A stretch of DNA of 64,000 bases from Timonella senegalensis JC301 (GTDB lineage Bacteria > Actinomycetota > Actinomycetes > Actinomycetales > Cellulomonadaceae), in assembly GCF_000312125.1 (NCBI RefSeq), contig NZ_HE978644.1, forward strand, positions 345,873 through 409,872. The letters run 5' to 3'. Shown one piece after another: positions 8,644 to 17,776 of the stretch. The stretch's first letter is position 1. Every line of letters starts with the position of its first letter. The position numbers and the translations under genes are program-made. The notes beneath the pieces were generated by a model. That model had not been told where the DNA came from, did no database searches, and was given only the letters and a program-made list of their open reading frames with translations.

Positions 8644-9385
8644 TGCGGTAGTTCCCGTTTGGGTGCTTCGAGACAAGGTACTCGAACTGTTGGATGTCAT
8701 TCTTTACTGTCAGCTTGATGTTGCCACGGATGCCAGCCACCAGGTGCAGGTCGTGTCCGTATGTGCGCGCCATGTGGGCGTGGTCGATAAATGTGCCCAT
8801 TTCGCCTCGCTCAATGGACTGGCGGTGCAGTGCGAGTGCGGTATCCAGATTGAAGCACTGGGGGGCTTGCAGCACATACATTAGGTTACGGTCTGGAACA
8901 TCGGCGACCATCTTGCCGTCCGGAGTGGTGATAGCTACGGTTTCGAACGCAGGGATAGATGTAATTGCGTTTCCGTGCTCGACCACGCCAGCTAGGCAGC
9001 GCTCGATCAGAGCGTCTGGGATGACTGGGCGAACTCCATCGGAGATCAAAGCGATCGTCTCACCGGTGTTTACACCAGCGGCCTCCGCAGCGACGAGCGC
9101 GCGGTAGGCAGACTCTTGGGCGCTCGCGCCACCTTCAGTGACCGTCTTGACCTTGGTATATCCGTATTGCTCAACGAGGTCCTCAGTGGCTTCGATCCAG
9201 TCCGGGTGGGTAGCCAAGTAGATCTCGTCGATGTGGGGATTCTGTTCAAAGCAGTCAAGGGTGTATGCAAGGATCTCCTTGCCGTTGACCTTGATGAACT
9301 GCTTGGGAATCTTGTCTGCGCGGCGCATCCTGCTCCCGACACCCCCGGCAAAGAGGGCGACGATTACGTGCTTTCCGGAAAACAT
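8630..9385 (-). CDS. IspD/TarI-type cytidylyltransferase
   Basis: 251 residues from ATG 9385, which has AGGAG five bases upstream; an in-frame extension to 9445 lacks family content. The N-terminal FAGGVGSRM and KIPKQF motifs are the CTP-binding signature shared by IspD (2-C-methyl-D-erythritol 4-phosphate) and TarI (ribitol 5-phosphate) enzymes. VTEGGASAQES and a C-terminal KNDIQQFE follow the family. It lies between a CDP-ribitol synthase-like fusion and an epimerase, so a polymer role is favoured over isoprenoid synthesis. That leaves two cytidylyltransferase domains in one operon, so this one may act on a different polyol phosphate. Confidence 0.78.
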   Translation of the reverse strand: MFSGKHVIVALFAGGVGSRMRRADKIPKQFIKVNGKEILAYTLDCFEQNPHIDEIYLATHPDWIEATEDLVEQYGYTKVKTVTEGGASAQESAYRALVAAEAAGVNTGETIALISDGVRPVIPDALIERCLAGVVEHGNAITSIPAFETVAITTPDGKMVADVPDRNLMYVLQAPQCFNLDTALALHRQSIERGEMGTFIDHAHMARTYGHDLHLVAGIRGNIKLTVKNDIQQFEYLVSKHPNGNYRNEIE

Positions 9386-9484
9386 GGGTCTCCTGAGAAT
9401 CGGGAAATTAAAGCCTATTGGTTCACTGATGTCTAAGTGCGACAAGGGAGCAAGACAAAGTGACTTGCTCGTGCACGGTTGTTA

Positions 9485-10867
9485 CTAGTATGTACGGTCA
9501 GGGTTGTTCTTGACGTCGATGACGGCGCCAGTCAGATCGGAGGCAAGGACCTCTAGTGAGGTCTCGGCTACTTGCTCCGCGGAGAGCAGAGTTCCGGGTG
9601 GTTCCTCACCGAAGGCTTTGCTACGCATTGGTGTCGCGGTGCGTTCTGGGTTGATGACATTGACCTTGATGTCGTGCGCGGACCATTCCTCAGAAAGCGC
9701 CTGGGTAAGGTTCACGACAGCGGCCTTTGTGGACGAGTAAAGCGAGTAGTTCTCTCGGCCACGGGTATAGCTTGACGAGGTGAAGAACAGTAGGTGACCC
9801 TTTGACTCTCGAAGGTAAGGGTATGCGGCTTTTGCAACGTTGATCGGAGCGAGGTAGTTCACTTCGATGGTTTCCATGACCTCGTCGTGGCTGGTCTCGC
9901 TCAAGCGGTTCATACGGAGCACACCGGCAGTCAGAACAATAGCGTCAATCGATCCAAATTCCTGGGCCGTCTTGCTCAGGGCCATGCCGATTGATTCGGC
10001 GTCCTGAACATGTAGTCCCGTGGTCGATCGGCCATGCGATGCAACGTTTGCTCCCGCGGCAGTGGCAAGCCTGCAAATCTCGGCGCCGATCCCGTATGAA
10101 CCACCCAGCACGACTATTGTCTTACCGGTCAGGTCGGGTGCGGATTCTGAAGCGCCGTCGTCGTCCGAGAGAGAGACGGACGCTAGTTGGAAGAGCTTGT
10201 CAGCAATGTAAAGATCAACCGGATGGGTAACCTTGATGTTGTGCTCTGCGCCCTCCACGGTCTTGATTGGGACGTGTGGAAGGTACTTAAGCACAACTCC
10301 GCAGTCATCTGTTGCGGCGAAGCCAGGATCTGATTCCGCAAGCGCGTACGCCTCGCGGAGGACAGAGAGCTTAAAGGCCTGAGGGGTTTGCCCCCTGCGC
10401 AGGGTGGCTCGGTTGGGGATCGAACGGATTATTCCATCGTCATCGACCTCGACGATAGTGTCAGATGAAGGAATGACAACGTCGACCGCAGCGTAGGTTT
10501 CGAGTGCATCGACGCATGACTTGATGATCCGGTCCTCGAGGAGAGGACGGACGGCGTCGTGCAGGACGACATTGAGGTCATCCGGTCCGAGCGAGTCCAG
10601 AACGCGGCGAGTGGTTTCGTTCCTAGTTGCCCCACCCTCAAGGATCTTGGTGAGTTTGGAGAACTTGTTTCCCAGAAGGGTGTCCACGTGCTCTGACCAA
10701 CCCGGCGTGATCATCACGACGACCTCGTCAATGTATGAGCTATTTTCGAAGATTGAGACAGTGTGTTCGAGGATGGTCTTGCCGGCAACCTTTACCATTT
10801 GCTTTGGCACGCTCAGGCCCAACCGGGCACCGACGCCCCCAGCGAGAATGACACCTACGGTTCGCAA
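9485..10867 (-). CDS. Bifunctional cytidylyltransferase / short-chain reductase fusion (Bcs1-like CDP-ribitol synthase)
   Basis: 460 residues, TTG start fixed by a stop codon immediately upstream. Residues 1-230 are an IspD/TarI-type cytidylyltransferase (ILAGGVGARLGLSVPKQM, EGGATRNETT, HDAVRP). Residues about 247-460 are an SDR domain with VVLGGSYGIG and the catalytic pair Y377-x3-K381. This order matches Haemophilus influenzae Bcs1/Acs1, which reduces ribulose 5-phosphate with NADPH and then makes CDP-ribitol. It argues that the wall polymer of this organism contains ribitol phosphate. It is the first gene of a three-gene reverse operon with a good promoter. Confidence 0.82.
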   Translation of the reverse strand: MRTVGVILAGGVGARLGLSVPKQMVKVAGKTILEHTVSIFENSSYIDEVVVMITPGWSEHVDTLLGNKFSKLTKILEGGATRNETTRRVLDSLGPDDLNVVLHDAVRPLLEDRIIKSCVDALETYAAVDVVIPSSDTIVEVDDDGIIRSIPNRATLRRGQTPQAFKLSVLREAYALAESDPGFAATDDCGVVLKYLPHVPIKTVEGAEHNIKVTHPVDLYIADKLFQLASVSLSDDDGASESAPDLTGKTIVVLGGSYGIGAEICRLATAAGANVASHGRSTTGLHVQDAESIGMALSKTAQEFGSIDAIVLTAGVLRMNRLSETSHDEVMETIEVNYLAPINVAKAAYPYLRESKGHLLFFTSSSYTRGRENYSLYSSTKAAVVNLTQALSEEWSAHDIKVNVINPERTATPMRSKAFGEEPPGTLLSAEQVAETSLEVLASDLTGAVIDVKNNPDRTY

Positions 10868-10918
10868 TTACATGGCCTTTCCACCGGGCGTTTAGCCTTG
10901 GAGCAAGTATTTTTCCAA

Positions 10919-10947
10919 AGTACACTCTACCGTTACCGGCCGGTCAA
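10919..10947 (-). promoter_or_regulatory. Sigma-70-type promoter of the CDP-ribitol operon
   Basis: On the reverse strand TTGACC (10947-10942) and TGTACT (10924-10919) are 17 bases apart, about 52 bases before the TTG start codon. Both hexamers and the spacing are close to consensus. Confidence 0.6.
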
Positions 10948-11061
10948 CTTGTGCCGAAGGCAAGTGAAGTTGCAGGTACAAGCGGCGAGTTTGTGCTGAT
11001 GGCGTGCTCGTTGTGGAGCGTTTGTGTGGGCGAGTTCGCCGTACAGTTTCGCGCAAATGCA

Positions 11062-11099
11062 CGGAGGGGCGGGCACCATGAGTGGCGTCCGCCCCTCCG
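11062..11099 (-). terminator. Terminator hairpin after the SpoIID/LytB gene
   Basis: An 11-base inverted repeat (CGGAGGGGCGG with CCGCCCCTCCG) lies 26 bases beyond the reverse-strand stop codon at 11125. No strong T-run follows. Confidence 0.6.
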
Positions 11100-11124
11100 A
11101 CGCGTGAAGGCGCTAGTCCTGAGA

Positions 11125-13740
11125 CTATCCGTTAAGGGTTATGGAGTTGATCCAAGTACCCGGAATCGAACTCGAAGAACTCGACGAGGAGATCTTGCTG
11201 TTCTTCCCCTTGAGAATTGTTCGCCAGCCCATTACTGAACTGGTTCCAGAATCGCTACGTGTGACACTCTGGGTGGCTCCGCTAGCGGACTTGGCACGCA
11301 GCGTCTTGATCTGCCCGGACTCGTAACGGCTGATGATCTCAACCGATTCGATGTCGCTCAACGAGGAGAATGTCTTGCGTAGTTGGGCCTCGCTGACAAC
11401 GTGCGTCCACGTGCCCGGAACTCCAGGTGCCTTTGCCGAGTATGGGTCAGCGACACTCTGCTCATAACTCAATACCCCTCCGGGGGTCACCCCGTTGGTC
11501 CACACGTCCTGAGAGTTGGCAGTGCGGCCACCGGAGTACGAGTAGTAGTGAGCGGACTTGACCACGGCGGAGCCGTTGTACAGGACCTGAGCCGATGTGT
11601 TGCTGCTCTTCGTTGCATTGACCGCGTTGACCCAGTACTCGCCATATGCGCCGTTCTCCTTGGTCCAGCCGCTGAAGTACTGGTCGGTGGTGGTGTCCAC
11701 GACGTTGCAGTTGCATGAGGTCGACTTGGTGGTGCCCTTGCCGATCACGTAGGAGCGCGCGGCGATGGCCTGTGCCTGAAGGGCAGCGTTGCCGGAAACA
11801 CCCCACGATGAAGGCATCTCCCCGAGACCGTACAGGTACTCTGTGTTGAGCCGCAGGTCATTGACTACGTTGATTTTGCCGCCCACAACGGTAACCGTGA
11901 TTCGGCCGTGGCGGTACTTGCCCTGTGCGCCCGTCAGCGAAAGCACAGCGTCCGTTCCAGACGGGTCGTAGTAGGTGGTTCCACTCCAGTGCATGCGAAT
12001 GGTGGAATCCGTTGCCGTAGTGATGGTGGTTCCAGCCGAGTTCTTCACTGTGGCCTTAACCAGCCCATTGCTTACGGTAAACGTGACCTTGTTTCCCGCT
12101 GCCAGACCATCAGTCTTGGCGATGGTCGCGCCCGCCGAGTTACGTAGCCGGAACTTTCCAGCAGAAATGCCGGCTGTGGTGCCGCTTGAGGTTGAAGCAC
12201 CAGTGAGCTTGACCGAGACCACCTCCGGGGTAGTTGTCGTCTTCACGGTTGTGCCGGTGTAGTAGTAACTCAGAATCTTGGACGCGGAGTTGCCCTCACG
12301 TGCCATTTGGTATGCACCGTACTGCGGCATTCCCACACCGTGTCCAAAGCCCGAGCCTGTGAAAGTGAAACTACGCGTTGCGGGGATGACGGGTGGCGGC
12401 GTGGTCGACAGGTAGGCAGTGGTCACCCATCCGGTCTTTCCAGATGGGGCCTTGATGTTTACCCAGGTGAGGCCCCCGACTTCCTTCTTCACGCTAGAGA
12501 TCGTGGTGACCTTGGTGCCATACGGCAGCTTCTCGACCACGGCATACGTGGTGCCCGCATCACTGCGCATGTTGAGCGCGGAGTCCTCGGACGTCACGTA
12601 GTAGGTAACAGGTGTGAACGTGCCGATCGGGTTAGTAGTGGAGAGGTAGCTATTGGCTACCCAACCGGTTTTACCCGAAGGTGCCTTGATGTTTACCCAG
12701 GTGAGGCCCCCGACTTCCTTTTTCACGCTAGAGATCGTGGTGACCTTGGTGCCGTGTGGCAGCTTCTCGACCACGGCATACGCGGTGCCCGCACCGCTGC
12801 GCATGTTGAGGGCGGAGCTTGCTGAGTCAACGTAGAAGGTCTGGGGAGTGAAGACGTTGACTGGGTTGGTCTTGGTCAGGTACTTGTTCACTACCCACCC
12901 GGTCTTTCCAGATGGCGCCTTGATGTTTACCCAGGTGTAACCGCCAGAGGACTTTGTTGTGGCGGAAACTGTGGTGACCTTGGTGCCGTGTGGCAGCTTC
13001 TCCACCACGGCATACGTGGTGCCCGCACCGCTACGCATGTTGAGCGGGGTGCTTGCCGAGTCTACGTAGTACGTGACAGGGGTGAACGACGGAGTTGAGG
13101 CTTGGATGCTCACCTTGACGGTGGGACTGACCTTGCCTGAGGAGGTGTGGCGCCAGCGCCACTCGCGCGTGTTCTTGGGCTTAACTGTGGCTGAAGCAGC
13201 ACCGCTCTTGAGAGTCTTGGTTGTGTAGTTCTTCCACTTAGTCCCTGACTTGTACTGGAGCGCAACGCTTCCAGTCTTAGCTACTCCGGCGGAGAAGTAA
13301 CTGGTCTTGAACGTGACGGAACTGCCCGGCTTGATTACCTTGCTCGACACCGTGTTGGTGAAGCCCGACTTCAGCTTCACACTGATGGAGGGGCTTTTGA
13401 CCTTCATGTCTGTTGTGGCGAATCGGTAGACGCGATTCTTTGGTGGCCATACCGTGCTCTTGGTCGTTCCCGTGGAACTGATCGACACAGTTCGAGCTGT
13501 AGACCACTTGGTCCCATTCTTGTACTGGAGATAGAGCTTTCCAGACTTCTGCAGCTTCCCCGACTTGTAGTACTTGGTTGTGAGGGTGGAGGACTGGCCT
13601 TTGAGTACGGTTGTCTTGGATGCGCTTATAGAAACGGAGGTTGTGCCGGCTGCTTGTGCTTGCTCAGGCGCGCCAATTACTACCCCCACCGCGACCAGAG
13701 CAGATGCAAGAAAAACCGTCAATAGTTTCATGTATCGCAT
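11125..13740 (-). CDS. Secreted SpoIID/LytB-domain protein with SH3 repeats
   Basis: 871 residues. A signal peptide runs from residue 1 to about 30, ending AQA. Residues 31-220 hold two or three beta-rich, Lys/Ser-rich repeats with LQYKSGTKW motifs. Residues about 220-445 are three SH3 domains (LNMRSGAGT, WVNIKAPSGKTGWV), almost identical in DNA and protein. A SpoIID/LytB domain follows from about 450 (GFGHGVGMPQYGA, LGEMPSSWG, ALQAQAIAARSYV). The family binds or cleaves denuded glycan strands or activates amidases during cell-wall remodelling; here it is exported and probably wall-bound. This is not evidence of sporulation. It may begin at M4. Confidence 0.85.
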   Translation of the reverse strand: MRYMKLLTVFLASALVAVGVVIGAPEQAQAAGTTSVSISASKTTVLKGQSSTLTTKYYKSGKLQKSGKLYLQYKNGTKWSTARTVSISSTGTTKSTVWPPKNRVYRFATTDMKVKSPSISVKLKSGFTNTVSSKVIKPGSSVTFKTSYFSAGVAKTGSVALQYKSGTKWKNYTTKTLKSGAASATVKPKNTREWRWRHTSSGKVSPTVKVSIQASTPSFTPVTYYVDSASTPLNMRSGAGTTYAVVEKLPHGTKVTTVSATTKSSGGYTWVNIKAPSGKTGWVVNKYLTKTNPVNVFTPQTFYVDSASSALNMRSGAGTAYAVVEKLPHGTKVTTISSVKKEVGGLTWVNIKAPSGKTGWVANSYLSTTNPIGTFTPVTYYVTSEDSALNMRSDAGTTYAVVEKLPYGTKVTTISSVKKEVGGLTWVNIKAPSGKTGWVTTAYLSTTPPPVIPATRSFTFTGSGFGHGVGMPQYGAYQMAREGNSASKILSYYYTGTTVKTTTTPEVVSVKLTGASTSSGTTAGISAGKFRLRNSAGATIAKTDGLAAGNKVTFTVSNGLVKATVKNSAGTTITTATDSTIRMHWSGTTYYDPSGTDAVLSLTGAQGKYRHGRITVTVVGGKINVVNDLRLNTEYLYGLGEMPSSWGVSGNAALQAQAIAARSYVIGKGTTKSTSCNCNVVDTTTDQYFSGWTKENGAYGEYWVNAVNATKSSNTSAQVLYNGSAVVKSAHYYSYSGGRTANSQDVWTNGVTPGGVLSYEQSVADPYSAKAPGVPGTWTHVVSEAQLRKTFSSLSDIESVEIISRYESGQIKTLRAKSASGATQSVTRSDSGTSSVMGWRTILKGKNSKISSSSSSSSIPGTWINSITLNG
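12400..13085 (-). repeat. Three tandem near-identical SH3-coding repeats
   Basis: Blocks at about 12405-12605, 12645-12850 and 12880-13083 each encode one SH3 domain and share long identical DNA stretches, for example around 12450-12560 and 12690-12790. Such similarity points to recent duplication or gene conversion, so copy number may vary between strains. Confidence 0.75.
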
Positions 13741-13920
13741 GCTCTCAGTATCTCAGGGTTGAACTCCCCATGATCTCGAATCTAGAAATATTGTTCGAGT
13801 TGTAATGAAAACAGGGGTGGTTTAGGAGGATTCCTCCTTGCGGGTCCAGAAAAGCCCAAGACCAGCAACGATGTGTGGCAATTCGGCCCGAATGGGGGTA
13901 AGAACTGCCAGCGGAATCAC

Positions 13921-14739
13921 CTAGTTTTCAGGGTTGCTAATCCCCACGGGCAGTCGCTCGAGGCGCTCCCGGACATGGCTCGCACGGTCCAAGCGTTGCG
14001 ATTCTAAAGAGGCCTCACGTCGTGCTCGTTCCGCTATGACACTCACAATGTAGTCTTCCGGGTGCACCGGGACAGGCGGGGCGGGCGCAACGTACTGCGA
14101 CAGTTGCCGCATGTATTCTTCCCCTGTGCTCTGGCGCGACCCCGGGTGCATGGTTGCGGACCGAGCCAAAAACTGCCGCGCGGAGAGCGCGAGACCGTCG
14201 GGAAGTTTGCCGATCTCAGCGTTCGTAATCCAGTTCACGAGGTGGCTTGGAGGCGCGAGGTTAACCGGGGGCGTCTTGGGCACCCGCACGCGCACGGCGT
14301 AGGTGCCCGCAAGAAAGTCCCCGAGGCGCTTGCCCTTGTTGTTCAGGACTGCGGATCCAATCGCTACTACGCCAGAGGTCAGCCAGAGCTCGCCCACGCC
14401 AACGAGCGCACGGATAAAGGCTTGCCTCGAACCGACCGGGCCACCATCATCGCGAATGATTTGGATGCCCATGGCGTACTTGCCCAGCGAACGTCCCCGA
14501 GTCAGGGTCTCCACTGTGGCGGGCAGGATCACCAGGGCAAACACGACCGCCAGAATCGCGAACGCATCGCTGAACTGACTGAGAAAGATCGAATCGATAG
14601 GCAGATTTGCCACGATGATGAAGAGGACGACCAAGACGAGCACATCGATTGTGAATGCGAGGCCACGAGTCAGGAAAGACGCTGGTCGGGTGTCGAGGAC
14701 AACGCCCTCACCAATGACGTGCTGTTCTTCCATGCTCAT
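13921..14739 (-). CDS. RDD family membrane protein
   Basis: 272 residues if begun at ATG 14739 (or 266 at ATG 14733). The RDD domain starts near residue 25 (RPASFLTRGLAFTIDVLVL) with membrane helices at about 30-50, 60-85 and 120-145. RDD proteins are small transport- or stress-related membrane proteins of ill-defined role. The C-terminal 120 residues are soluble and contain charged helices. The frame stays open upstream through a 16-bp minisatellite to TTG 14928, so a low-complexity N-terminus is formally possible, but no family member needs it. The divergent neighbour encodes a SpoIIM-family protein, a common actinobacterial pairing. Confidence 0.75.
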   Translation of the reverse strand: MSMEEQHVIGEGVVLDTRPASFLTRGLAFTIDVLVLVVLFIIVANLPIDSIFLSQFSDAFAILAVVFALVILPATVETLTRGRSLGKYAMGIQIIRDDGGPVGSRQAFIRALVGVGELWLTSGVVAIGSAVLNNKGKRLGDFLAGTYAVRVRVPKTPPVNLAPPSHLVNWITNAEIGKLPDGLALSARQFLARSATMHPGSRQSTGEEYMRQLSQYVAPAPPVPVHPEDYIVSVIAERARREASLESQRLDRASHVRERLERLPVGISNPEN

Positions 14740-14771
14740 CCGTTCGTCCAGTGCGTGTCGCTGAATTCTTG

Positions 14772-14883
14772 CCCGCGGTCCTTCGGTCCCGCGGTCCTTC
14801 GGTCCCGCGGTCCTTCGGTCCCGCGGTCCTTCGGTCCCGCGGTCCTTCGGTCCCGCGGTCCTTCGGTCCCGCGGTCCTCCGGT
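14772..14883. repeat. 16-bp minisatellite, seven units
   Basis: The unit CCCGCGGTCCTTCGGT is repeated six times perfectly from 14772 to 14867, then once with a T-to-C change (14868-14883). A degenerate eighth copy follows. It lies between the divergent RDD and SpoIIM genes. Sixteen is not a multiple of three, so each gain or loss of a unit would change the frame of anything read through it. Confidence 0.95.
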
Positions 14884-15047
14884 CCCGCTATCCCATGAAC
14901 CCGCGGTCTTTACCACGATCGATACCAACGAGTCCTGATCGCGAAACGCGCTCGCGACCCAGACCGCGAGCAGTTCCCGCAGTGCAAGTATGCATTCCCT
15001 TTGCCGTGTCTTGCCCCAAGCGTAGCGCGATGTGGGAAGGTAGGTGA

Positions 15048-16034
15048 GTGGATTTCGACGCGTTCTCCAAGGCCCACCGCGAAGAGTGGGACCGGCTCAA
15101 CCAGCTCACGCGCACGCGCCGGCTAACCGGTGCCCAAGCGGATGAGCTGATTCGCCTCTACCACTCAACGGCAACGCACCTGTCGATGTTGCGCTCGAGC
15201 GCGCCAGATCCAGCATTGATCTCGGAGCTATCGCTCCTGTTGGTGCGGGCGCGGGCCAAGATCGTGGGTTCGCCCGATCCTCAGTGGTCAGTGGTGGGGA
15301 AGTTCTTCACAGTCTCGCTGCCGGCCGCCCTGTATCGGTGCCGCTGGTGGACCCACGGCGTGACCGCCGTGTGCCTGATCTTCGCCATTGCCATGGGCGT
15401 TTGGGTCGCCACGACCCCCGAGGGTATTGCGTCCATGGGGTCTGAGGCGGAGCGACTCGAGTATGTCAATAACGCCTTCGCCGAGTACTACGAGCCAGGC
15501 GCGGGGTTTGCCTCGATGGTGTGGACCAATAATGCGTGGATTGCGGCACAGTGCGTCGCCTTCGGGATAACCGGGATCTGGCCGGCTTTTGTCCTGACCA
15601 ACAACGCGATCAGCGTGGGTGCGATCGGCGGGATGATGGAGTACCACGACGCACTCGGGACGTTCTTCGCGCTCATCCTGCCCCATGGATTCCTCGAGTT
15701 GACCTCAATCTTCGTGGCAGGTGGCGCGGGCCTCAAGCTGTTCTGGACCGTGGTCTCTCCTGGTCGTCGCCCGCGTTCCGTCGCGATCGCTCAGGAGGGC
15801 CGCGCATTGATGACCGTTGCGCTCGGTCTCGTTTTTGCCCTCGCCCTGTCCGGAGTGATCGAGGGGTTTGTGACTGGTTCACACATGTACTGGTGGCTCA
15901 AGATTGTGATCGGGGCGCTCGCGCTCGCAGCGTTCTGGACATACGTATATGTGCTCGGCCGCCGTGCAGTCGCCGCTGGCGAAACCGGTGACTTGTCCGC
16001 CGATCGCGCCGGCTACGGCCAGATTTACGCCTAG
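15048..16034 (+). CDS. SpoIIM/DUF95 family membrane protein
   Basis: 328 residues, GTG start after GGAAGGTAGG. A soluble helical N-terminus of about 95 residues is followed by membrane helices near 100-125, 160-190, 205-235, 250-275 and 280-305. The family contains SpoIIM of Bacillus, part of the septal DMP peptidoglycan-hydrolase complex. In actinobacteria these genes sit beside RDD, DUF58 and MoxR genes with unknown common function. It is the only forward gene in the cluster and diverges from the RDD gene across the minisatellite. Confidence 0.8.
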   Translation: MDFDAFSKAHREEWDRLNQLTRTRRLTGAQADELIRLYHSTATHLSMLRSSAPDPALISELSLLLVRARAKIVGSPDPQWSVVGKFFTVSLPAALYRCRWWTHGVTAVCLIFAIAMGVWVATTPEGIASMGSEAERLEYVNNAFAEYYEPGAGFASMVWTNNAWIAAQCVAFGITGIWPAFVLTNNAISVGAIGGMMEYHDALGTFFALILPHGFLELTSIFVAGGAGLKLFWTVVSPGRRPRSVAIAQEGRALMTVALGLVFALALSGVIEGFVTGSHMYWWLKIVIGALALAAFWTYVYVLGRRAVAAGETGDLSADRAGYGQIYA

Positions 16035-16067
16035 TTCCTAGGCTTCTTAACTACCTGATTAACGACG

Positions 16068-16115
16068 ATACCCGCCACTTCCAGCACCACATTGAGTGGG
16101 CTGGAGGGCGGGTAT
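16068..16115 (+). terminator. Hairpin after the SpoIIM-family gene
   Basis: ATACCCGCC (16068-16076) pairs with GGCGGGTAT (16107-16115), with an inner CCAGC/GCTGG stem. It lies 33 bases after the stop codon. The rest of the gap up to 16268 shows no gene. Confidence 0.6.
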
Positions 16116-16268
16116 TTCCGTGTGCCGGAGTCGAGCGCCGAGGACGCGAGTCACCGTACCCGCGCCGGGAAGTCTTCAGTGTGATCGAGCCACAACGTAC
16201 CTAGCCGGACGGCGGGAACCTAGGACGTGGGTGAGCTTCTGAACTGCTGAAGACCTCGAAGTGTGACC

Positions 16269-16463
16269 CTAGAAAAGACTGACGAGCGCAGGAAGGAACA
16301 GCGTGCCCACGAGTGCACCGATCAGCACGATGGCAACGTTGCGTGCGAAACGCGCGTTGCGCTCGCCCGGGGTTGGGCCCTCGTCGGTAACTGCCGGACG
16401 CTTCGCCTTGGAAGGGACCATGCCTGGGGTGGTCGATGGGGAAGTGTTCTTCTTGGTGCTCAC
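16269..16463 (-). CDS. Small single-pass membrane protein, cluster tail gene
   Basis: 64 residues with a hydrophilic Lys/Thr/Pro-rich first half and one membrane helix at about 43-63. Its GTG start overlaps the stop of the DUF58 gene by four bases (GTGA), a sign of translational coupling. I recognise no family. The coupling makes it a probable sixth or seventh member of the DUF58-MoxR operon rather than a chance frame. Confidence 0.6.
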   Translation of the reverse strand: MSTKKNTSPSTTPGMVPSKAKRPAVTDEGPTPGERNARFARNVAIVLIGALVGTLFLPALVSLF

Positions 16464-17764
16464 AATTGCCCTGCCGCTTTGAGGTCTAGATACTTATCGC
16501 TGAGTCGAGGTGCCAGGTCTGCCGGGAGTGCGCTCAAGACGACCACGCCGGAACCGGACAGCATAGCGGACGCAGCGTGATCGTCGAGAATTGCACGTTC
16601 TGCAGCAGCGGCGTCATACACGGACGTGGATGAATCGCGCTGCAGCGCGAGCTCAGCCACTTCCGGGTCGGCCACTGACGCAAGCACAACGAGGTGCGAC
16701 TTGGTTAACGAACCAATAGACGTCAAGATTCCCACATCCGCAGAGGTGATATCAGAGTTAGTGAGGAACACAACCAGCGAGCGGCCGGAGATCTGGGTTC
16801 GAATGAGGGACGTGAGACCTGTCCAGTCTGCCTCGACCAGCACTGGTTCTACCGTGGACAGCGCTGAGGCAAACTCGCGCAGGACGTTGGAACGGTTGCT
16901 TGAGGACACGCGGGCACGCTGCACGCGGTCGTAGGCGATCAGCTCGACTCTGTCGCCGGCCTTGGAGGCGAGCGCACCTAACAGCAGCGCCGCCTCGATG
17001 TAGGAGCCCAACCGCGGCTCGTCGTTCACTCGGGGTGCCGAGGTGCGCGAGGTGTCCACCACGATGACGACCCTGCGGTCACGCTCTGGCCGCCACGTGC
17101 GCACGACGATCTCGCGGGAGCGCGCAGTGCCACGCCAGTCGATCGAGCGGACGTCATCCCCATCCACGTACTCGCGCAGCGAGTCGAACTCGGTACCCTC
17201 ACCGCGGATGTTCACGGCGGATCCGCCGTCCAGTTCGCGCAACCGGGCAAGCCGCGAGGGCAGGTGTTTGCGGGCCCGGAACTCGGGGAGCACCCGCAGG
17301 GAAGAGGAGGCCCTAAACGTGAACTGACGCGCGCCAAGCCCCAGAGGGCCAAATAGGCGCACTGTGACGTGCTCGGCGGTGCGGGTGCCTCGACGCGTAG
17401 GCTTGAGCGAGACCAAGTAACGGCGAGCACCGCCCGGCCGTACGTTCACCTTCTGTACATTGTTGCGAGCACCCGCGGACGGCTGCCACGCATCGTGAAT
17501 GACGCCTCGAGCACGCCGACGGCCACCATTTCGAACGATGAGCTCGGCCTGCACCTCCTCGGAGAGCCTGACCTGGAACGGTACGACCCGCTCGACGGTA
17601 AGCGCGCGCGGCGATGCCGCAAGCACGATATCCACGATGACGGCAAGGACCGCGAGGGCAATCCACGCCACGACCACGATCCACTCGCGCAACAGCAGGA
17701 GCGGTATGAGGCCAAGCAGGACCACAAGCGGGAGCTTGCGGCTCAGCGCGATGTTGAGGAACAC
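16460..17764 (-). CDS. DUF58 domain protein (VWA-like, membrane anchored)
   Basis: 434 residues. Two membrane helices lie in residues 10-55. The DUF58 core is at about 190-240 (GTEFDSLREYVDGDDVRSIDW), followed by a VWA-like segment with VVDTS that resembles a metal-ion adhesion site. DUF58 proteins are partners of MoxR ATPases and are thought to assist assembly or maturation of protein complexes. Start is GTG 17764. It sits 12 bases after the MoxR gene and is coupled to the small gene after it. Confidence 0.85.
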   Translation of the reverse strand: MFLNIALSRKLPLVVLLGLIPLLLLREWIVVVAWIALAVLAVIVDIVLAASPRALTVERVVPFQVRLSEEVQAELIVRNGGRRRARGVIHDAWQPSAGARNNVQKVNVRPGGARRYLVSLKPTRRGTRTAEHVTVRLFGPLGLGARQFTFRASSSLRVLPEFRARKHLPSRLARLRELDGGSAVNIRGEGTEFDSLREYVDGDDVRSIDWRGTARSREIVVRTWRPERDRRVVIVVDTSRTSAPRVNDEPRLGSYIEAALLLGALASKAGDRVELIAYDRVQRARVSSSNRSNVLREFASALSTVEPVLVEADWTGLTSLIRTQISGRSLVVFLTNSDITSADVGILTSIGSLTKSHLVVLASVADPEVAELALQRDSSTSVYDAAAAERAILDDHAASAMLSGSGVVVLSALPADLAPRLSDKYLDLKAAGQL

Positions 17765-17776
17765 GGGACGGCCCGA

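Noticed and set aside
11125-16034. SpoIID and SpoIIM homologues as a sign of sporulation
   Set aside because: Both families are widespread in non-sporulating actinobacteria and no other sporulation genes are present.
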